Both the position numbers and the translations under genes were made by a program. A stretch of 64,000 bases of DNA, from NCBI GenBank assembly GCA_028671895.1, contig CM053794.1, positions 25,468,501-25,532,500 of the forward strand, read 5' to 3'. Of the stretch, positions 57,301 through 64,000 are shown piece after piece. The notes under the pieces were generated by a model, which was not told the DNA's origin, made no database searches, and saw only the letters and a program-made list of their open reading frames with translations. Origin of the DNA: Oenanthe sinensis (lineage: Eukaryota > Streptophyta > Magnoliopsida > Apiales > Apiaceae). How positions within the stretch are numbered: position 1 is the stretch's first letter; each line of letters starts with the position of its first letter.

Positions 57301-60300
57301 AAAGAAAGAAAGGAAAAAATATTTGAGAAGAAAACAAGTTTTAAAGATCACAGAAAATATTAACAATTTTGAGAAAAGAATATTATTTGTGAATCCATAT
57401 ATATGGAGAGAGAGAATAAGGATCCTAAAGTAGACCTTAGGAAAATTTCCCAAAGGTAGTGATTGATTTGAGTGTATTATATTGACTACCTAATTACTTA
57501 CTCCCTCAGTCCCACCCAATTGTTAACATTTCGGAGAGAATGTCCGACACGCATTTTAAGGTGCATATAAAGTATAGTTCCATAACTTATTTTTAATTTT
57601 TTTTTCTGAATAAAAATTTAAACATTAAATTTTTATTCAATTTTTTTTTTAAATAAGTTATGGAACTATACTTTATATGCACCTTAAAATGCGTGCCGGA
57701 CCTTCTCTCCGAAACGTTAACAATTGGGTGGGACGGAGGTAGTACTTTCCTAATTTATAAACAAAGTAAAATAAATGGTAAGTAAATATTAGTAATAAAT
57801 GACTAAGATGTATTTGTTGTGATCTTAGGAAAAATATCCCGAGGTTAACCTTAGGATCCTTATTCTCATATATATATATATATAAATGAACTATTGTGAG
57901 GTTAAGATAATTCTGTTAAATTTTTGGTGTAGCGGAAGTGTTGAATTGTCGATCAGCGTCGCAAAATTCTTATTTAGTAGTTTAGAATAAACATAAACAT
58001 TGACAAAGACTCAAAGAGTCTGTATTTTTATTGATAATTGCATGATAAGTCAGCAGTACAATAAGTGTTTACATATATTTAGACATTCCTGTCACAATTA
58101 ACTGATTAAAGACTGTGGGCAACCTTCTATAGGTTGTATTATTTTGCATAATTGATATTTAATAATAACTGCTAGTAACCACCAGGGTCTGATTAATGGC
58201 AAGGAACATGTCCTAATAACTACCAATAACTAACTCGATATCTATTTTATATAAATCTGCAATGAAGACTATGGTTTCTTTGACAATAGTTCTACATCAG
58301 TTCTAGTCATCGCCTAAGTGCCGCCCTAGGCATTGCCTAGACCCCTACAATCAAAAGGCGTCGTCTAGACTACTAAATCCTAGGCGCCTTCCCAAATTTT
58401 ACCGCCTTGTCGCCTAGGTGATGCCTTTACAACTATGCCTAGCTTTATAGCCCAGTGGATACCCCTCTTGGTAACAAGTGGTTGAGGGTTCGAGGCATTT
58501 TTGTGTGAGTACAAAATTTTCTGTATTGACCTTTACCAAAAAAAAAGGGGTCTTAACAACCTTGTAGTCAATTTTATGGTTCGTTTTCGATGCCACAGCT
58601 TCCTTCCTATAAGGCTGTAGTTTGATAAAAACTCAATCCCCAATTTCAAATTGAGTTTCTTATATTTCTTTTCTGCTTCAGTGTTGTATTCTGAAATACA
58701 AAAACACTCAATTAAGATATTACGTAGCTGCTACTGCATACGTCTTGACACTTGGGGCATTACCTCAGCTTCACTTTTCTATTCTCTTTGATTATTTAGT
58801 TGCATTTGTATATTTTAAAGGTGGGAAACATTATATTTTTTTCCTTATTTAAAATTGAATTGGTTTTACGAGTTTGTCCTTCCAGGAAAAGGAAGATCTT
58901 GAAGCTCAGTTTCGTGATGTCAATGAAAAGTCTGAGCGGGCATTGTTGCAACAGTCTACTTTGCAGGAGGAACTGGAGCGCACACGCCAACAAGCTAATG
59001 AAACACTGAAAGTTATGGATATTGAGAGGCAACAATTAAGAAGTGCAAACAATAAGTACAGCCTCTAGATACTATCAGAATTGATTAAATTTTGCATAAA
59101 CATTTATATGGTTTCATTTAAGCATGACTATGACACCTGAATCTATTCTGATAATTTTGATGGCATGCATCCCATCATTGATGCCCTTTCATACCCCTGC
59201 TACTAGACACTAGTTAAACATTTCATAATATCAAGTGTGTGACAAAGCTTGGTTAGGTGTATTATATATGCATAACCTGTGTGAATGCAGAGTTATCCTT
59301 GTACTTGAAATGACATTTTATGTATGATACCTAATTATAATAGCTGGATTAAGCACAACTCTGGTTCTACCTCCACTTTTTGTCTAGAGCCTCTATTGGA
59401 AGTCCATTAATTAGGTCTGTGTCTGTGCCTCTTGTTTGTTCTTCCATGCATCTTATTGTTTAAAATATCATTTAAAATTTCCAACCATAGAGACTTTCTA
59501 TTATTAGGCAGGACTCTAAAAAAAATGGAATCATATCATGCTGCAAGAGTTATGAAAGGAAACTAATAGCTTTTGATTTGTTTCCGGTTAACATTTTTCT
59601 CTTAAATATTGTTTTTCCAATATGCATTCTAATTACTTGATATACAGGCTTCGAGATAACATTGAAGAGTTGCGCCGTTCTCTTCAACCTAAAGAAGATA
59701 CTATTCTAACGTTACAAAATTCAGTCTTTGAAAAAGAACAGGTAATATAACACTTGGTACTTTACACTTGGTTGTTTTTGAAATAAAGTAACCTATTTGA
59801 GAAGCTTTACTTACTTTCCATGGCATATTAACAAGTGACTTTCTATTTTATTTTATTAGCATGCATATTTATTGCTTTTTAGTATTCAAAATGCATTTGG
59901 ATCAGTGTGTTTCCTAATATGCAGATGTATATATAGTGCTTATTGAGAAAAATTAATTCCAAATGTTCCCTATTCAGCCTGTTTACTCTAGTGGGGAAAT
60001 GTAAACAAAAAAAGTAATATCATTCACCCTGAGTGTTTCCTCTAGGGGGAAATGTCAACAGAAAATGTAAGATCATGTAAATAGAGGGCGTATTGTTCGA
60101 AGTTTCTCATAAATCTCCATTCCTGGAAAAGAAAGAACTGCTTGCTGATCTAAGAACATCCCCAGTTATATGCCAACAAAACATCAGGCGGTCGTTAAAA
60201 AAATTGTCATTAACAGAATTGCATAGGGCCACTTTCATTTTAAATTGGTCCACTTCTTTTTTTTTTGGATTAAATATACATTGTGTTACATAATTATAAT

Positions 60301-63300
60301 ATACTTCAATAATATTTTTGCTATAATTTAATTGGAATAAATAATATTTTTATTTATTTTAAAGTTTTTGAAGATATATTTATGTTAAAATTTTCAGTTA
60401 CAAAAATATATTTAAAAGAACTATCATTAATTATTTTATATCGATTCTTAGTGAACTATATAAGATAGCATAAATAAATTATATTCATGTTAAATCATAT
60501 ACAATTGTTACATTATATGACAAATTACTAATCAAGAAAATATTTTCTTTGTTTGTTTCTTATGTTTTTTCAATCTTGCAATTGCCTTTTCCATATATTT
60601 TCTCTATTTCTAGTTTTTTTTTCTTGTTATTATCATATTACTCATGTTTTTGTTTTTATTTTTTTCATTTATCTAACCTATTCATAATCTATCCGTAGTT
60701 GTAACTACTAAGACTAAGTTGTTAGGGTAGAACTTGCTCCGCTATTTTTACACCTATACCTATTGCAATATGGACTTCTATATTCTTGCCCTAAATGTCA
60801 CTAAAAAGCCATGATTAAAATTGAAAATATATAGCTTAAATACTATTTTTCATTAATTCAAATATAAAAAATAGTTATATACAAATTTAAAAGTTATATT
60901 ATTACATCTCAAATCATCTTCGCACCATATTAATTAAACATGATACCAATTCTATCTCTTCAACCTCTCTCATTCATATATATTATCTCTTTTTTCCCTT
61001 AAAACTGTTTTCTTAAAAATTATTTGTAGCGAAAAGTACAAATAAAAACTATTATTTGCTAACATTTATTAGTACTTCTTTGACAATACAAGATTAAAAA
61101 TATTATGACCTAATATATATGTAATAGTACTATTTTTCTGTTTTATTTTTACTTTAAAGATATTATTGTACGTAATTTTGAGTACATGAATATTATATAT
61201 TAGATAATTCAATAACATATAATAAAGCATACTAATTAAAATGTTAATAATCAAGTATGTCTGATTTAAATAGTATGGTAAATACTCAAATAGAAACCAA
61301 TGTTAGCCTTAGCAACTACAAATTAGTGATTTATGACTTTGTGTAGTTGTTTGTAGTTTTAAATAGTGATTGTGGAAATAACTCATTTATATGTATACAC
61401 GTATTTATGCATTGTGTAACACCAACTTCCGCCCCCTCCGTAATTACAATGCGGGCCTTTGCAATTTATCAAATAGAAACCAATTTTAAAATAGAAACTA
61501 GAAACTAATCTAACTCATTCATTTGTAATATGTTATTAACACTAACCACTAATTGAATATACATATATGTAATTTTTTTAACTACATCTTCTCTCCCAGG
61601 CCAGATCTATTCCTTTTTCATCTACTTCCAAGTCAATATTATCCGAGGACTTCATCATCGGAGAATCCTCATCACCATAAATTGATTTTCTCTCTCCATC
61701 TCTTCCTTTATCCTTCTCGCTCTATACTTTTTCCCTTGTACACCACCCACATACACATGTATAACATACAAACTTGTATGTATATCTCACCCCCCACAGG
61801 TAGTAACAACCACGGATCTTATTATCAGTTGTCATAAATTCCGGCACCGAGTGCCATTAGTTTCGATGTCACCTTGTCTTTCTCAATGGTGGTTTTGTGA
61901 ATTAGTGGTATTGAATGAATTGTTTTGGTTTTGGTTTTGTGTATTATTATTGATTTTTAGTGATTTCTATAATACAAATTAGTGGTTTTTTTAATACAAA
62001 TTGAGGATTTCTGGTGGTGGAAATGAGAATAGTGAAGGGATGAAGATGTGTATTTAACTATGTATGGCTATGTGGCAGATTGTATGTGTATGTCCATGCG
62101 GCAGTTTGGGGACAAGAGAGATAAGATAGACGAGTGGTTGGGTGGGGTTATATATGTATAAAAATATTATAATTTTATTTATGATTTCTAGTTTGCAGAT
62201 TATACGTGGTTTTTTGTGGAGTAGGAATCTCTCTCTCTCTATATATACACACACAGAGTGACAAAAGTTTGGTCGGTTTGGTTGATAGTATGGTATGTTT
62301 AGTTATATTATAACCGTTAGATCTTTTAAAATTGTTGGTTCTATTACTAAAGAATATTTTATATTTTAATATCTAATTCTACAAAAAGTTTAAGGTTCGA
62401 ATCCTTTCAACAACATATTAAAATTGAACATTAACATTATTAGTTCTGAATATATTATTATATTCAGTTTTATTTTAATTAGAAATTATAATTGATTTTT
62501 CACACTAAAATTTATTAAAACTATATATAATAATTATAATATAATATAATATAATTTTAAAATATTAAAAAAGACCCATGCAACGCACGTGTTATAAGCT
62601 TGTATATATTTGTACAGACCATATGTAATATATCATATTTATTGTTTAGAGTAAGATTCTTAGAATGATAAATAGCTATGATGAAAATTATAACATACAA
62701 ATGTTATTCCTCTTAAAAAGAGATGTGAACATAACATATTGATTATATCTTCTAAATAAAGTTTAAAATAAAATAATATTTTATTTATTCACAATCTTGC
62801 TAGGGGATGACCTAACATCTATGATCTATGGTATGAATTTTATTAACTTTAGCAAATTTATACCTCAATCATCCTCAGCTTTTGGGAAATATGCAAGAGC
62901 TACTAAAAGTAGCAGAAGAGAAAAGGCAAGCTTCAATGACTGAACTCTCTTCGAAACACCGAAAGGTAAATGGTCAATTACATTATTTTTGGAATTCGGC
63001 TTAGACTTGATGGTTCTTATGCCTTTAATACCAGGAATCTACTGGTGTTAAATCTTTATATGCATTCTCATGTTTTGCCTTTTCAGCGTATAGAAAGTTA
63101 CGAAGCTCAACTTGCTGATATGGTATCAGAAAGAAGCAAAGCAACTGAAACTATTTCTTCTTTGCAGGTATAAGATGTTATCACCTTATCAGTTTTGGTT
63201 TGCTTGTTACTTCAGAAATAAGTGGAAAGTGAACTAGTAACATGAATACATGCCCCAAGGCCCACAACCTTATTGCTCAACTATTAGTTACACTCTTTAC

Positions 63301-64000
63301 ATAATTCATGTTAGATTTGTAGTATATCAGCACAAGATGTCAGTGCTTCTGAATTTTGAGTTGATCAACATGATCTAAATGAAGGCACTTTTTCATCATC
63401 CAGAAAATGGTTGCAGAGAGGGAGTCAAAAATTGCAGATATGGATGCAGCTTCAAGCGGTGAAGTAGCGCGACTTAGAGCTGCTATGGAAACTGTGAAGG
63501 GTGAACTTATTCAGCTTAATCAAGAGCATGTACGTCATGAAGTATTCAAGTACCAGTTGACATGATTGTATTTTATTATAGCTCCAAGTATCCAAATGTG
63601 TCGTTATATGTTCTTTTATTTTAATAATGTTAACCGTATTTATGTCGGCATACTTGCTGTTTCTGGGTAATAAGTTGTGCAGGAAAGGGATCAGAGTATG
63701 GTACCTCTTGTGACACAATGTCCGTTTCTTCTGCTAATTATTATTCTAAATAAGAAGATTTAAGGTTTACCCATTCTGTTCGTCTGACTTCATCCCATAC
63801 CCAAGCATTTACGAATTGAGATTATTGACATCATACCAATTCAATTATGCACCTACTTTCCATAACCTTAGCCTATTTCTCGGGCTGACATTTGAACTGG
63901 ATACCTTAGACTCAATATCATGCAGTTAATCTTTACTTCTGTACAAATTCTTTCAAATAGTCTTATTCATGTCCAGTTTCTTCTTTCTCGAAAGCAAGAA
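54332..64000 (+). CDS. GRIP-like: Golgin with long coiled coil, GRIP type (5' part, continues beyond window)
   Basis: A long coiled-coil protein expected at the trans-Golgi, where the GRIP domain (not in this window) binds ARL1. Exons: 54332-54917, 55023-55138, 58886-59055, 59648-59741, 62879-62965, 63087-63167, 63404-63529, giving 420 residues with consistent phases. A possible next exon is 63684-63701; the rest lies to the right. The first ~100 residues are acidic and disordered. From LLEMVLELSFQIDYM onward it is heptad-rich coiled coil. Diagnostic blocks: FSRLHKRAKQRIQEVQK, EELERTRQQANETL, RQQLRSANNKLRDNIEELRRSL, SKATETISSLQ and AASSGEVARLRAAMETVKGEL, all of which I recall from Arabidopsis protein GRIP. 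Introns 2 (3.7 kb) and 4 (3.1 kb) are enlarged by transposons. Without the C-terminus, another golgin is possible but less likely. Confidence 0.85.
56209..56478. mobile_element. Stowaway-like MITE 1 (270 bp) in GRIP intron 2
   Basis: Ends CTCCCTCTGTCCCATCC and, as complement, CTCCCTCCATCTCACCC; flanked by TA on both sides (56207-56208 and 56479-56480). These are the Tc1/mariner Stowaway signatures. Confidence 0.85.
56556..57280. mobile_element. Tourist-like MITE (725 bp) in GRIP intron 2
   Basis: Left end GGCTTTGTTTGGATGAGG; complement of the right end GACTTTATTTGGATAGGG; TAA at 56553-56555 and 57281-57283. PIF/Harbinger-type ends. The left subterminal region contains a run of GGGTT words (56590-56660), mirrored by CCCAACC words at the right. 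Confidence 0.75.
57412..57871. mobile_element. Foldback element carrying a nested Stowaway MITE
   Basis: GAGAATAAGGATCCTAA at 57412 is matched in inverse orientation by TTAGGATCCTTATTCTC at about 57855-57871. The Stowaway MITE at 57501-57742 sits between them. Confidence 0.6.
57501..57742. mobile_element. Stowaway-like MITE 2 (242 bp), near-perfect hairpin
   Basis: Ends CTCCCTCAGTCCC and, as complement, CTACCTCCGTCCC; TA at 57499-57500 and 57743-57744. The two ~110-bp arms are almost perfectly complementary, so the transcript of this intron can form a long hairpin. Confidence 0.88.
58441..58546 (+). mobile_element. tRNA-derived SINE
   Basis: Pol III A box TAGCCCAGTGGAT (58448-58460) and B box GGTTCGAGGC (58487-58496) are about 38 bp apart, followed by a short body and CTTTACC plus an A-run (58538-58546). 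This is the layout and tail of plant SINEs. The body cannot fold as a functional tRNA. Confidence 0.75.
62576..62612 (+). mobile_element. Degenerate Helitron-like 3' end in GRIP intron 4
   Basis: CCATGCAACGCACGTGTTATAAGCTTGT resembles the hairpin end at 10058-10084, with CTTG in place of CTAG. An ATAACCGTTAGATC word about 280 bp upstream is also found, in variant form, near the other two termini. Element start not identified. Confidence 0.35.

Noticed and set aside
58441..58510. A tRNA gene
   Set aside because: A and B boxes are present, but no cloverleaf can be formed and a SINE-type tail with an A-run follows.

Overview
This is plant nuclear DNA, from a eudicot. It is AT-rich, has long introns with GT-AG splice sites, and is dense in transposable elements (TEs). 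The gene content and the retrotransposon accessory ORF fit an asterid (Apiales or Asterales), but the species cannot be named from the window alone. Exon boundaries below were placed by hand from splice consensus, reading phase and remembered family sequence; no transcript or database evidence was used.

Layout. 216-3770 (-): a complete seven-exon prolyl 4-hydroxylase. 4577-4694: a long (AT)n tract. About 4930-7830 (+): a decayed Ty3/gypsy gag-protease remnant, followed by AT-rich repeats that end at a Helitron-like 3' terminus (10058-10083). 11473-21546 (+): a structurally complete, young Ty1/copia insertion with 539/540-bp LTRs and a TAAGA target duplication. It lacks most of reverse transcriptase and all of RNase H, and carries a long accessory ORF in their place. 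25213-26930 (+): an SR45a-like splicing-factor gene with no identifiable first exon and a frame-shifting AG repeat. 28742-38502 (-): a complete ten-exon phospholipase D of the delta type, with a small LTR element in one intron. 38760-47000: a TE-rich interval with MITEs, a LINE 3' fragment and a Mutator-like foldback element. 47532-52277 (+): a complete seven-exon chloroplast ankyrin protein of the AKRP type. 54332 to the window end (+): the 5' part of a coiled-coil golgin of the GRIP type, with TE-packed introns.

The host genes act in separate processes: hydroxyproline formation in the secretory pathway, pre-mRNA splicing, phospholipid signalling, plastid development and Golgi tethering. The P4H, AKRP and GRIP homologues lie close together on Arabidopsis chromosome 5 (from memory: At5g66060, At5g66055, At5g66030), so this may be an old syntenic block expanded by TEs and by the SR45a-like and PLD genes.

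The most unusual signal is in the copia element. A 9-mer, AAACTCTGA, and its complement TCAGAGTTT recur dozens of times. The complement is packed into the LTR upstream of the TATA box; the forward form is scattered through gag, the integrase tail and the accessory ORF in two different reading phases and also after the stop codons. This points to a nucleic-acid-level constraint rather than a protein repeat.
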